A DNA stretch of 64,000 bases from Streptomyces sp. NBC_01142. GTDB lineage: Bacteria; Actinomycetota; Actinomycetes; Streptomycetales; Streptomycetaceae. Within the stretch, counting starts at the first letter, position 1; each line of letters begins with the position of its first letter. This document shows positions 44,955-53,277 of this stretch, one piece after another. The notes beneath the pieces are model-generated. The model had not been told where the DNA came from, did no database searches, and saw only the letters and a program-made list of their open reading frames with translations. A program made the position numbers and the translations under genes. The DNA is taken from the NCBI RefSeq assembly GCF_026341125.1, contig NZ_JAPEOR010000003.1, positions 248,001 through 312,000 on the forward strand, given 5' to 3'.

Positions 44955-46466
44955 GTGACCCTGTTGCACCCCACCCGAGTGCGGCGCAGACGTCTGGGCG
45001 TGGCGGCAGCCGCGGCCGGGCTCCTCGCCACCCTGCTGACGGCCGGACCCGCGGTCGCCACACCAGACCCCGGGGACGTACCTGCCAAGGAGAAGATCTC
45101 CAGCCGGCAGGAGGCCGACGCCAGGTCGGCCATCAAGAGCGGCGACATCCCCGGCGTGGACGAGATCGTCCACAGCGACAACATCAAGCACGTCGCCAAC
45201 ATCCCCAAGGATGCTCTCCAGGGCACCAACTCGGACCTGGCGTTCCAAGGGAAGTACGCCTTCGCGGGCAACTACGACGGCTTCCGGATCTTCGACATCA
45301 GCAACCCGAAGGCCCCCAGGACCGTCGCCCAGGTGCTGTGTCCCGGAGCGCAGAACGACATCTCCGTCTCCGGTGATCTGCTCTTCCTGTCCACCGATGC
45401 CTCGCGCAGCGACAACTCCTGCAACAGCGTCTCGCAGCCCGCGACGGAGAAGTCGTCCTGGGAGGGCATGAAGATCTTCGACATCAGCGACAAGCGCAAC
45501 CCGAAGTACGTCGCCGCTGTCGAGACCGCGTGCGGCTCGCACACGCACACGATCGTCCCCGAGCGTCGCAACGTCTATGTGTACGTCTCCTCGTACTCGC
45601 CGAACGCGGCCTTCCCGGACTGCCAGCCGCCGCACGACGGAATCACCGTCATCAAGGTGCCGCGCAAGGCGCCCCAGAAGTCCGCGGTCGTGAACTTCCC
45701 GGTGCTCTTCCCGGGTGACGGCCCCGACGGCGGCGGCAACCCGGGCGGTCCCACCAACCCGGGCGTCTCCAAGACCACCGGCTGCCACGACATCACGGTG
45801 CTCCCCTCCAAGGACCTGGCCGCCGGCGCCTGCATGGGTGACGGCATCCTGTTCGACATCAGCAACCCGGAGCGGCCGGAGGTCATCGACCAGGTCCAGG
45901 ACAACGTCAACTTCGCGTTCTGGCACTCGGCGACCTTCAACCAGAAGGCCAACAAGGTCGTCTTCACCGACGAGCTGGGCGGCGGAGGCGCCGCCACCTG
46001 CAACGCCGAGATCGGCCCGAAGCGCGGTGCCGACGGCATCTACGACATCGTCGGCAAGGGCGACAGGCGCAAGCTGGTCTTCCGCAGCTACTTCAAGATC
46101 GACCGGCACCAGGCGGACGCCGAGGTGTGCGTGGCCCACAACGGCTCGATCATCCCGGTGAAGGGCCGTGACCTCATGGTCCAGGCCTGGTACCAGGGCG
46201 GTATCTCGGTGTGGGACTTCACCGACTCCTCGAAGCCCAAGGAGATCGGGTACTTCGAGCGCGGCCCCGTCACCCTTGACCGGGTCACCACCGCGGGCTC
46301 CTGGTCGGCGTACTACTACAACGGCTATGTCTTCTCCAACGACATCGCCAAGGGGCTCGACGTCCTGAAGATCGAGGACAGGCGTACGGACCCGGCGAAG
46401 CGGGTGCGCATGCACGAGCTCAACGTGCAGACGCAGCCCGACTATTTCGACGACTTCGACGACTGA
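44955..46466 (+). CDS. Secreted LVIVD-repeat protein
   Basis: A 503-residue exported protein with GGGAGGA before the GTG start. The Arg-rich N-terminus and hydrophobic segment (residues 14-36, ending AVATP) form a signal peptide, possibly cleaved after AVA. The mature part has LVIVD-type propeller repeats with the DFSN/DISN signature: FRIFDISNPKAPRTVAQVL, MKIFDISDKRNPKYVAAVET, ILFDISNPERPEVIDQV and ISVWDFTDSSKPKEIGYFE. Six or more Cys residues could pair outside the cell. Function unknown. The last 25 bases overlap, tail to tail, with the TetR gene. Confidence 0.9.
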   Translation: MTLLHPTRVRRRRLGVAAAAAGLLATLLTAGPAVATPDPGDVPAKEKISSRQEADARSAIKSGDIPGVDEIVHSDNIKHVANIPKDALQGTNSDLAFQGKYAFAGNYDGFRIFDISNPKAPRTVAQVLCPGAQNDISVSGDLLFLSTDASRSDNSCNSVSQPATEKSSWEGMKIFDISDKRNPKYVAAVETACGSHTHTIVPERRNVYVYVSSYSPNAAFPDCQPPHDGITVIKVPRKAPQKSAVVNFPVLFPGDGPDGGGNPGGPTNPGVSKTTGCHDITVLPSKDLAAGACMGDGILFDISNPERPEVIDQVQDNVNFAFWHSATFNQKANKVVFTDELGGGGAATCNAEIGPKRGADGIYDIVGKGDRRKLVFRSYFKIDRHQADAEVCVAHNGSIIPVKGRDLMVQAWYQGGISVWDFTDSSKPKEIGYFERGPVTLDRVTTAGSWSAYYYNGYVFSNDIAKGLDVLKIEDRRTDPAKRVRMHELNVQTQPDYFDDFDD

Positions 46467-47095
46467 CCGAAGGCGTCATGACGCGTTCCGCCGGGCGGCC
46501 CCTCGCCCGGCGGAACGCCGAGGTCCCAGTCCAGTCCGTACCGCTGGAACAACTCCGCACGCAGCCGCGCCAGCGGCATCGGCGCGCCGGGCAGCAGCAA
46601 CGCGAAGACCGCGCCCATCAGCAGCGCGCGCAGCAGCGGATACTCCGTGTCGACATCCCGCGCGCCGTACCGCTCCACCGTGTCGCGCAGCAGGGAAGCG
46701 AGGTGCTGCTGTTCCGGGCACTGGACGAATCCCTCGGCCTGCAGGACTCCCGACATATGTGTGCGCATCAGTACGGGGCGGTCGACCGCGAGCCCGAGAA
46801 TGGCGTCGATCGCCCGGGCCAGCCGCTCCCGGCCGTCCTCCGTGCGGGGCTCGCGCTCCAGCGCCGCCTCCAGCGCGCGGTGCATCATCCGGTGCACGGC
46901 CGACTGCAGCAGCTGCCTTTTTCCCGGGAAGTAGTACGACACCAGCCCGCGTGCCGCGCCCGCCCGGTCGGCGATGTCGGCCAGCGTCGTGGCCTCGTAC
47001 CCGCGCTCGTCGACGAGATCCACGGTCGCCTGCAGAAGCCGCTCCCGGGAACGCCGACGAAGCTCTTCATTGACCGATGCGCTCCGCGGGGACAT
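46442..47095 (-). CDS. TetR family transcriptional regulator
   Basis: A 217-residue repressor. The helix-turn-helix is LVDERGYEATTLADIADRAG followed by ARGLVSYYFPGKRQLLQSAV; the C-terminal ligand domain is unassigned. ATG 47095 is chosen because GGAG lies six bases before it; an upstream TTG in frame has no site. A perfect 13-base palindrome lies 20 bases upstream of the start. The 3' end overlaps the convergent LVIVD gene by 25 bases, so strong transcription of either may interfere with the other. Targets unknown; autoregulation is likely. Confidence 0.92.
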   Translation of the reverse strand: MSPRSASVNEELRRRSRERLLQATVDLVDERGYEATTLADIADRAGAARGLVSYYFPGKRQLLQSAVHRMMHRALEAALEREPRTEDGRERLARAIDAILGLAVDRPVLMRTHMSGVLQAEGFVQCPEQQHLASLLRDTVERYGARDVDTEYPLLRALLMGAVFALLLPGAPMPLARLRAELFQRYGLDWDLGVPPGEGPPGGTRHDAFGQSSKSSK

Positions 47096-47114
47096 GCTGG
47101 ACTCCTGCGTTGAC

Positions 47115-47127
47115 TGGCTCTGAGCCA
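47115..47127. promoter_or_regulatory. TetR-type palindrome upstream of the TetR gene
   Basis: TGGCTCTGAGCCA is a perfect inverted repeat with a single central base, beginning 20 bases upstream of the TetR start codon. Place and symmetry fit an autoregulatory operator overlapping the promoter. AATATACTCA, at its downstream side on the plus strand, is A/T-rich and could be part of a -10 region. Confidence 0.5.
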
Positions 47128-47182
47128 ATATACTCAGCGCGTCCCGCTGTGCAGCCTTCAGGGCCTGGTCAGTGGGTGTGGT

Positions 47183-47221
47183 GCCCGAACCGGGCGACGC
47201 GGGGGATCGTCCGGTTCGGGC
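47183..47221. terminator. Hairpin after the HAD gene
   Basis: GCCCGAACCGG (47183-47193) pairs perfectly with CCGGTTCGGGC (47211-47221) around a 17-base loop. It lies about 40 bases beyond the stop of the minus-strand HAD gene and probably ends the M56/PAP2/HAD transcript. No clear U-run follows in that direction. Confidence 0.6.
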
Positions 47222-47261
47222 AATTTGTCATGCCTTCAGTGTCTCTCTGTCGCGCCGGTGC

Positions 47262-47957
47262 TCAGTCGGTCAGCCGGACAACCGGGCGCAGCCCCGCCGG
47301 ACGTTCGTCCACCGGCAGATGATCCACGAAATGCACCGCACAGCCGAGATCCACGGCTCCGCCGTCCGCGCTCCGGTCGTCGCCCACCATCAGGACATCG
47401 CCCGGGTCCTGGCCCAGCTCCTGGCAGGCGGCCCGGAACAGACGCACATCAGGCTTCTGCACGCCGTGCTCGTACGACAGGACATACGCATCCACCAGGG
47501 CGTCCAGGCCGTGGGCGCGGAAGACCGGCCGCAGATCCCAGCCGATGTTGCTGACCACCGCCACGCCCACACCCCGCTCGCGCAGCGCGCGCAGCACCCC
47601 TTCGGCGTCCGGGTACGGGCGCCAGGCGGCCGGAGTCATGTGGCGCTCGTACAGCGCGTCGTACAGACCCTCGTCCGGCAGTGCCACCTGGCGGGCGAGA
47701 CCGGTGTACGCGGCCCGGTGCCGCTCCCTGCTCTCGTCGCGGGTCGCCCACAGCTCGGTGAGGTGCGGCGGCAGCCGCAGCGGGGACGAGCCGCCGGGAA
47801 GTGCGCCGGCGGCATCCAACTCCATGGTGCAGCGGGAGAGTTCGGGCTCGGGGAGCGTGGTGCCCCGCGCGTCCAGGACGGCGCGCAGCCAGCCCTCGAC
47901 CGATTCGATACGGAAGAGCGTTCCGGAGAAGTCGAAGAGCACACCCTTGATCGCCAT
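47262..47957 (-). CDS. HAD family hydrolase
   Basis: A 231-residue HAD enzyme with AAAGGA eight bases before its ATG. Motif I is modified: FDFSGTLFRIE has Ser in place of the second Asp (usually DxDGT), a variant known in some HAD groups. Motif II VVSNIGWD, motif III Lys in VQKPDVRLF and motif IV MVGDDRSADGGAVD are normal. A helical cap lies after motif I. The substrate is unknown. The Asp to Ser change may reduce phosphatase activity because that residue is the general acid. It starts 19 bases after the PAP2 gene. Confidence 0.87.
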   Translation of the reverse strand: MAIKGVLFDFSGTLFRIESVEGWLRAVLDARGTTLPEPELSRCTMELDAAGALPGGSSPLRLPPHLTELWATRDESRERHRAAYTGLARQVALPDEGLYDALYERHMTPAAWRPYPDAEGVLRALRERGVGVAVVSNIGWDLRPVFRAHGLDALVDAYVLSYEHGVQKPDVRLFRAACQELGQDPGDVLMVGDDRSADGGAVDLGCAVHFVDHLPVDERPAGLRPVVRLTD

Positions 47958-47976
47958 GATGGTGATCCTTTCCGGG

Positions 47977-48663
47977 TCACCGCTTCCGCGACAAGACCAC
48001 ACGTTCGTAGGAGGCGATGGAGAGAGCGATGACACATGCGCCGAGCAGCCAGCCGCCCAGCACGTCCGAGGGCCAGTGCACGCCGAGGTACAGCCGTGTG
48101 AGGCCCACTCCGGCGACGGAGACGGCCGCGACAGCGACGCTCACGGCCCATGGGCGCCCGCTCATTCCGCACCGCCTGAACAGCCACAGCAGCAGGCCGC
48201 AGGTGACCATGGCCGTCATCGCATGGCCGGAGGGGAAGGCCGCGTAGTGGGCGGAGTCGACCGGGTCGGGCCACTGCGGACGCTCCCGGCCCACGGCCGC
48301 CTTCAGTCCCTGCTGGAGGAGAGCGGCCAGCGCACTCGTCACCGCGATCCACACGGCGAGCAGCCGCTCCCGCAGCAGCCACAGCCGGATGACGGCCGCG
48401 GCGATCAGCGCACGCATCGTCCACGGATCCCACACCCAGTCGCTGAACACCCGGTTCACCCGGGTGAGTGCCGGCTCGGCCACTGCCCAGCGGTGCAGTG
48501 GATCTGTCACCGCACGGTCGAAGGAGAGCAGGGGGGACCAGGAAGCGGCGACCAGGATCACCAGTGCCAGGGAGAGGGCGGCGAACAGCGCGCCCGTACA
48601 GGCCGGTGCGCCGGCCCGGGAGGGCGCCGGGGGTGTGGGGGGTGCCGGGCGTGGGGAGTGCAT
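47977..48663 (-). CDS. PAP2 family membrane phosphatase
   Basis: A 228-residue integral membrane phosphatase with about five hydrophobic helices. All three PAP2 motifs are present: KAAVGRERP (motif 1), FPSGHAM (motif 2) and TRLYLGVHWPSD (motif 3, with His and Asp). The likely substrates are lipid phosphates such as undecaprenyl diphosphate or phosphatidate, acted on outside the membrane. ATG 48663 has GAGG eight bases upstream. It is between an M56 peptidase gene and a HAD gene in one operon. Confidence 0.93.
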   Translation of the reverse strand: MHSPRPAPPTPPAPSRAGAPACTGALFAALSLALVILVAASWSPLLSFDRAVTDPLHRWAVAEPALTRVNRVFSDWVWDPWTMRALIAAAVIRLWLLRERLLAVWIAVTSALAALLQQGLKAAVGRERPQWPDPVDSAHYAAFPSGHAMTAMVTCGLLLWLFRRCGMSGRPWAVSVAVAAVSVAGVGLTRLYLGVHWPSDVLGGWLLGACVIALSIASYERVVLSRKR

Positions 48664-48696
48664 GGGGAGATCCTCGCCGTTGACCGGCCCCCGAGG

Positions 48697-49632
48697 CTAA
48701 CCCAGTGCCCGCAGTCCCGGCACGAAGGCCACCACGAGCGGAACCACCGGTACCAGCGCGGCGGCCGCGGTCAGCCGCAGACGGTGCCCCGCGGTGAGCC
48801 GCGGCGCCGGTGTCAGCAGCCGGTTCACCCGCTGCGGCAGCTGGGCGTGCGGCGTGGGACAGGGGCCGAACACTCCGCGGTCCTCGTTGAGTTCGACCAG
48901 AGCCAGTGCGATGGTGAGCCGGCCGAAGCGCCGCGAGGCGACATCGTCGGCGGCCAGCTCGACCAGCCGGTGCATCTCGTCACGGAACGCCGCGAACACC
49001 GGCACCTGCGGAAAGCCGTTGGCGAGCGCGCCGGAACAGTGCCGCAGCCAGTCGTGCCGCGCCTGGGCGTGACCCTGCTCGTGCGCCAGTACGGCATCGA
49101 GCTGACGGCCCTTCAGTCGGCGCAACGCCGCGGTGGTGATGACCAGTTGGGGTGCGGCACCCGGCAGCCACCAGGCGTCGGGCCGCTCGCCCTCCAGCAC
49201 GGCCAATGGCTCGCTGCCCGGCTCCTCGCCCGGCAGCAGAGGGGAGCGCACCAGGTGTTCCGTACGCCGCTTCCTGCGCCGCACACGGGCCCGGTGGATC
49301 TCCCGGGTGAGCATCGCCCCGGTCCACAGCCCTCCGCACGCCAGAAGGACCGCGAGGACGGCGGCCCAGGGTTCGTGCGCGCCGAGGGCGTACGCCTCGA
49401 CCACGCCGTGCGGGGCGGGTGCGAAGACATGACCTCGTACCAGCTGCCAGGCCGCGGCCGCGCTGAACGTCATGGAGAGCCCGAAGCACAGCAGCACGCC
49501 GGCCACCACGCACTGCCAGACCCACAGCGCCACCACGGGCTCGCGCTCCGGCCAGTCCGGCCGCGACAGAAGTCGCGGGGCCAGGACGGAGGCCAGTGCG
49601 CCTAGCAGCAGCAGCGCGAGGGAGACCCACAT
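48697..49632 (-). CDS. M56 family membrane metallopeptidase (BlaR1-like)
   Basis: A 311-residue protein with hydrophobic helices at about 1-20, 35-65, 90-110 and at the C-terminus, and the zinc site HEQGH (about residue 185) followed by LVELAADDVASRRFG, which gives the third ligand Glu. This is the BlaR1/MecR1 M56 peptidase fold without a penicillin-binding sensor domain. In related systems such peptidases destroy a BlaI-type repressor; no BlaI gene is adjacent here, so the target is unknown. No ribosome site is visible at the ATG. First gene of an operon with PAP2 and HAD genes. Confidence 0.9.
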   Translation of the reverse strand: MWVSLALLLLGALASVLAPRLLSRPDWPEREPVVALWVWQCVVAGVLLCFGLSMTFSAAAAWQLVRGHVFAPAPHGVVEAYALGAHEPWAAVLAVLLACGGLWTGAMLTREIHRARVRRRKRRTEHLVRSPLLPGEEPGSEPLAVLEGERPDAWWLPGAAPQLVITTAALRRLKGRQLDAVLAHEQGHAQARHDWLRHCSGALANGFPQVPVFAAFRDEMHRLVELAADDVASRRFGRLTIALALVELNEDRGVFGPCPTPHAQLPQRVNRLLTPAPRLTAGHRLRLTAAAALVPVVPLVVAFVPGLRALG

Positions 49633-49728
49633 AAGCGTCAGCCTATGAGCGCGGGGCTACTTGCGGGTATGACCTGACGTGCCAAGTGACGCAGGACACG
49701 GTTTCAACAGCGTGAGCCGAGGGGCGAG

Positions 49729-50283
49729 TCAGAGGGCGAGCAGCATCGTCAGCATGGCGATGCCCATGGAAAGCCTGCAGGCCAGGGCCAGCTCGGGGCG
49801 CCCGCCCCAGGAGAGCGTCGCCGTCGCCGCGCCGCCCGCGGGGGACGGCACGGGCATCAGCCGGAACCCCGAACGCAGCACGTACACGGTGTAGTACACC
49901 AGCAGCGCGCCGGTGAGCAGCGGCACCCCGGCGGCCGAATGCCCGGCGTGCTCCCCGCCGCCGGACCTCATCACCACCGCCATGTAGACCATGGTGAGGG
50001 AGCCGACGAGATGGTGCAGATGGTGGCCGCCTCGCAGGGCGGGCCGCAGGGTGCGCAGCGCGGCGGCGCCGAAGACCGCGGCGTACACCACCCAGCCCCA
50101 CTCCGGCAGCGCGAGGACGGCGACGGGCACCGCCATCGCGGCCATTCCGAAGCCCATCAGAGCTTCACCTCCGGCCGCCCTGCGGGCCTCGCCGGAGCAA
50201 CTGCGCATCCGCACCAGGCAGTACGCCACGGTCGCCCCGCACAGCGCCACGAGCAGCCAGCCGGCCATCGCCGGTCCGTGCAC
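49729..50283 (-). CDS. DUF5134 family membrane protein
   Basis: A 184-residue multi-pass membrane protein with GGAGG about six bases before its GTG. Helices: AGWLLVALCGATVAYCLVRM, GFGMAAMAVPVAVLALPEWG, then HHLHHLVGSLTMVYMAVVM with a His-rich membrane edge, and PLLTGALLVYYTVYVLRSGF plus a last helix. The His cluster and general pattern fit DUF5134. Function unknown; metal or haem contact by the His residues is possible. It lies 96 bases upstream of the M56 gene on the same strand and may share its transcript. M56 plus DUF5134 pairs are common in Streptomyces. Confidence 0.85.
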   Translation of the reverse strand: MHGPAMAGWLLVALCGATVAYCLVRMRSCSGEARRAAGGEALMGFGMAAMAVPVAVLALPEWGWVVYAAVFGAAALRTLRPALRGGHHLHHLVGSLTMVYMAVVMRSGGGEHAGHSAAGVPLLTGALLVYYTVYVLRSGFRLMPVPSPAGGAATATLSWGGRPELALACRLSMGIAMLTMLLAL

Positions 50284-50487
50284 GGCGCACCTCCCCCCGT
50301 CGACGGTGTCGAGGAGTCGATGCCCGGCTCAGCGCGTCCTACGCGAGCGCACGGGTGTACGCGGGGAGCATGCGCCCGGAAATCGAGCGCGCCTCGACCG
50401 CCGGTCGAGGCTGCCGCCCGTGCCGGTACGGGATCCTCACCCGGCCGCGCGGCATTCTGCCCCCGTGCGGCTCAACCGCCGGAGAGA

Positions 50488-50550
50488 CCGGACGGGCAGG
50501 ACCGCCGGAGCGAGCCGGACGGGCAGGACCGGCGGAGCGAGCCGGACGGC
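50488..50550. repeat. 27-base tandem repeat
   Basis: Two full copies (50488-50514 and 50515-50541), differing at one base, and a partial third copy. Each begins CCGGACGGGCAGGACCG. They lie between the DUF5134 gene start and the small broken gene, in a stretch without a convincing gene. Confidence 0.7.
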
Positions 50551-50573
50551 CGGGAATCCGCCGGAGGGCGTCG

Positions 50574-50813
50574 CTACCGCTCGCCGAGGTCGACGAGCTC
50601 GACGGCGAAGGCACCGCTGAGCAGCTCAAGGGCGCGCTCCGGGCTCGGCGAGCTGCTGAGCCGGCGCTCGCCGAGCCCTTCGACCAGGGTGGTGAGGCGT
50701 TCCCGGGCGGCCTCCGGGGCCTCCGGGTTGATGTCCGGCCCGGCCCGCCCTGCGCCTCCCCGATCGCCTCGGCGACGTCGCTCGCCCAGGAGTATGTGGA
50801 GCACGATTCTCAC
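50574..50813 (-). pseudogene. Frameshifted remnant of a small gene
   Basis: The minus-strand frame ends INPEAPEAARERLTTLVEGL and LLSGAFAVELVDL, clearly coding-like with G/C third positions. The preceding 50 bases are poor in this frame, but read well in the +1 frame as SDVAEAIGEAQGGPGRT, where all third positions are G or C. The change of good frame near 50,740 suggests a one-base frameshift. Further upstream a TAG interrupts the first frame. I do not know the family; a sequencing error is the main alternative. Confidence 0.4.
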
Positions 50814-50922
50814 CGAGCTGCGCTACGACTGCACCCGGCTGCCGGTGGAATCGGCGCCGCGCCCCGGCTGGAACCGCAGCGCACCGCGGCCGCCCGCAGG
50901 GAGCCGGAACAGCACCCGTCTG

Positions 50923-51309
50923 TCAGGGCCGGTACCGCAGCGGGTGGTCGGCGGGGACTTCGACCACCGCGATCCGGTGACCGTCCGGGTCGCTGATCCA
51001 CATCTCGATCAGTCCCCACGGCTCGCGTCGCGGGGGCCGCAGCACCTCGGCCCCGCGCTCCGCCAGTTCCTCGTACGCCGCCTGTACGTCCGCGACCTGG
51101 ATCCACAGCTCCAGGGTGGGGCCGGGCGGCGCCGCCGACCGGCCCGAGACCTCGAGATGGCCGCCGCCCAGGAAGTAGACCGTGCCCCGCTCCGGGCCGG
51201 TACCGAACTCCCGGTAGACAGGGAGGGCGAGCGTCTCGCCGTAGAACCGCCGTGACCGCTCGGGATCGGTCGGGCGCAGCAGGATCCGGCTGCTCAGCAC
51301 GTGCACCAT
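50923..51309 (-). CDS. VOC (glyoxalase/bleomycin-resistance fold) protein
   Basis: A 128-residue VOC domain protein: VLSSRILLRPTDPERSRRFY begins the first beta-alpha-beta module and ELWIQVADVQAAYEELAERG then WGLIEMWISDPDGHRIAVVE the second, with candidate metal residues His, Glu and Glu. The family includes dioxygenases, glyoxalases and antibiotic-binding proteins; the substrate is unknown. Start is ATG 51309 or the adjacent GTG 51306; neither has a strong ribosome site. Divergent from the GNAT gene by about 80 bases. Confidence 0.9.
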   Translation of the reverse strand: MVHVLSSRILLRPTDPERSRRFYGETLALPVYREFGTGPERGTVYFLGGGHLEVSGRSAAPPGPTLELWIQVADVQAAYEELAERGAEVLRPPRREPWGLIEMWISDPDGHRIAVVEVPADHPLRYRP

Positions 51310-51392
51310 GCCCCGGACCCTACGGCGAAGAGGCCGAGTTAGTCTCGTGAGGCGCACGCGCACCGTGCACCGAAGAGAACGGAGAGCCACGC

Positions 51393-51950
51393 ATGGACAC
51401 CGCACCGCCCCGGGACTTTGCGCCACTCACCTACCGTGATGCCGTCGAGGCCGATGTGCCCGCGCTCGTCCCGCTGATCGAGTCCGCGTACCGAGGCGAC
51501 ACGAGCCGGACCGGCTGGACCACCGAGGCGGACATTCTCGACGGGCAGCGGACCGATCCGGAAAGCGTCCGCGCGGTCATCACCACTCCCGGCAGCCGTC
51601 TCCTGATCGCGGAGCGCGACGGCGAGGTGATCGCCTGCTGCCAGCTCGAGCACCGCGGCGACGCCGCCTACTTCGGCATGTTCGCGGTCCGTCCCGGACT
51701 GCAGGGCGCGGGCCTGGGCCGGCAGATCATCGCCGAGGCGGAGCGCAGCGCGCGCGAGCTCTGGGGCGTGCAGGAGATGCACATGACCGTGATCTCGGTC
51801 CGCGACGAGCTGATTGCCTGGTACGAGCGCCGCGGCTACCGCCGTACGGGAAAGCTGAGCCCCTTCCCGTACGGCGACGAGCGCTTCGGCATACCGCAGC
51901 GTGACGATCTTGCTTTCGAGCTGCTGGTGAAAGACCTGCCGCTCTCCTAG
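51393..51950 (+). CDS. GNAT family N-acetyltransferase
   Basis: A 185-residue acetyltransferase with GGAGAG before its ATG. The acetyl-CoA site is FAVRPGLQGAGLGRQIIAEA (Q/R-x-x-G-x-G/A motif), and LIAWYERRGYRRTGKLSPFP is the C-terminal strand-helix typical of the fold. The acceptor is unknown. Its stop lies 19 bases from the end of the convergent GDPD gene. Confidence 0.93.
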   Translation: MDTAPPRDFAPLTYRDAVEADVPALVPLIESAYRGDTSRTGWTTEADILDGQRTDPESVRAVITTPGSRLLIAERDGEVIACCQLEHRGDAAYFGMFAVRPGLQGAGLGRQIIAEAERSARELWGVQEMHMTVISVRDELIAWYERRGYRRTGKLSPFPYGDERFGIPQRDDLAFELLVKDLPLS

Positions 51951-51968
51951 GCCAGGCCCCCGGACCGT

Positions 51969-52652
51969 TCAGGCCGTGAAGCGGCCGGTGCGCCGGATCT
52001 CGGGGAAGTCGGTGGTCGCGCCGTCGAGTTCGAGGGCGCGCACCAGCCGCAGATGGTCCTGGGTGTTCACCACCCAGCCGATCACGTGCAGGCGCTCGCC
52101 GTGTGCGTGCTCGACGGTCTCCAGGGTCAGCCTGCGGATGTTCAGCGCGAGCGAGGCGGCGCCCACCGCCTTCGCCCGGTCCACGATGTCGGCGCCCCAC
52201 CGGCTGGCGATGAGCACCGTCCGTACGCCCGGCACCAGGGAGGAGATCTCGGCGATCGCGTCGTCGTGGAAGGACGACACCTCGACGCGGTGGACGAGAT
52301 CGCGGCGGTGCATGACGTCGGCGAGCGCCCGTGCTGCCGCCACGTCCTTGATTTCCGCCTGCAGCGGGGACTGGACGGCGTCCAGGACCTCTTCGAAGAC
52401 CGGCACCCGCTCGCCGTGGCCCGCGTCGAGTTCCCGCAGCTCGGCGAGGGTCTTGTCGGCGATCGGCCCCTTTCCGTCGGTCGTACGGTTCACGTCGGCG
52501 TCATGCATGACGACGAGCGCGCCGTCCTTGCTCAGATGCAGATCCAGTTCGATGGCGTCCATGCCGGCCTGCTCGGCGCGGACGAAGGAGCGCAGGGTGT
52601 TCTCCGGCTCGACGCCCATGACCCCGCGATGACCGATGGTGAGGAAAGTCAA
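51969..52652 (-). CDS. Glycerophosphodiester phosphodiesterase
   Basis: A 227-residue cytosolic GDPD enzyme that splits glycerophosphodiesters to glycerol 3-phosphate and an alcohol. Catalytic and metal residues are seen in IGHRGVMGVEPENTLRSF, IELDLHLSKDGALVVMHDAD and LQAEIKD, giving the two His and three Glu of the family. TTG 52652 is chosen as start because a purine-rich GAGAG lies before it and the fold starts directly after; no ATG or GTG is suitably placed. Confidence 0.9.
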   Translation of the reverse strand: MTFLTIGHRGVMGVEPENTLRSFVRAEQAGMDAIELDLHLSKDGALVVMHDADVNRTTDGKGPIADKTLAELRELDAGHGERVPVFEEVLDAVQSPLQAEIKDVAAARALADVMHRRDLVHRVEVSSFHDDAIAEISSLVPGVRTVLIASRWGADIVDRAKAVGAASLALNIRRLTLETVEHAHGERLHVIGWVVNTQDHLRLVRALELDGATTDFPEIRRTGRFTA

Positions 52653-53277
52653 GATTCTCTCGCTTCCGTCGACGGCGGCTCCCGCGCGGCGCAGCCTGGC
52701 ACCCGCGCGGCAAGCACGCAGCCTAACGGCCCGCCTCGACGAGGGGACCGCTCGCGCGCGGGGGAGTGGAGGGGACCGCTCGGGCCTCCGCGATCCCCGG
52801 GACGAAACCGGTGACGAGTGCTGCGGCAAGGTCGGCACGGGTGCTCACGGGGTACGGCACCGGAGGAAGGAGGGAGGACGAAGCCGTCCGTACTGTCTCC
52901 CGGCAGGCCGTACGCCGGGAGCCGCGTCACTCGCGCGTGGGCGCGTCTTCCGTGGCTTGACGCGGGGGCACGGTCGGCTGTGCCGGGTCGGCCGACAACG
53001 ACTCGGCCGGCGCCCGTTTGGAGAGCTTCCGACGCTTGCTCCGGCGCAGTGCCACCCGGCACCCGCCGGTCGGGACTCGGGACTCGGCGATCTTGTGGAC
53101 AGCAGCCGCCACGCCTCGAGGCGATTGGCAGAAGCCGTCGCCTATGCCGCCGTCGACCGCAAAAACTTCGGCGATCAGGGGGGTCGCGCAGGATAATTTC
53201 TCATAACCCCACTTGTACGAGAGAACGACGCACAGATACGGTGTCTTGACGCGAGGTTCTCCCGTGAAGGAAGTGAC
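52653..53277. other. Gene-poor stretch upstream of DUF6421
   Basis: Apart from the doubtful small minus-strand gene at 52927-53112, I see no gene. The last 100 bases before 53278 are relatively A/T-rich and likely hold the promoter of the DUF6421 operon (for example GATAATTTCTCATAAC near 53,191 and GAAGGAAG as ribosome site just before the ATG). Confidence 0.4.
52927..53112 (-). CDS. Possible small basic protein
   Basis: A candidate 61-residue protein with a basic core (VALRRSKRRKLSKRAPAESL) and a Pro/Thr-rich tail. Third positions are mostly G/C, which supports coding, but the GTG start has only GAGG one base away and no homologue is known to me. It is divergent from DUF6421. Treat as doubtful. 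Confidence 0.25.
   Translation of the reverse strand: MAAAVHKIAESRVPTGGCRVALRRSKRRKLSKRAPAESLSADPAQPTVPPRQATEDAPTRE

Noticed and set aside
44856..46415. 519-codon open frame antisense to the LVIVD gene
   Set aside because: The plus strand has a signal peptide and repeat motifs; the antisense frame is Val/Asp/Gly-rich and has no ribosome site.
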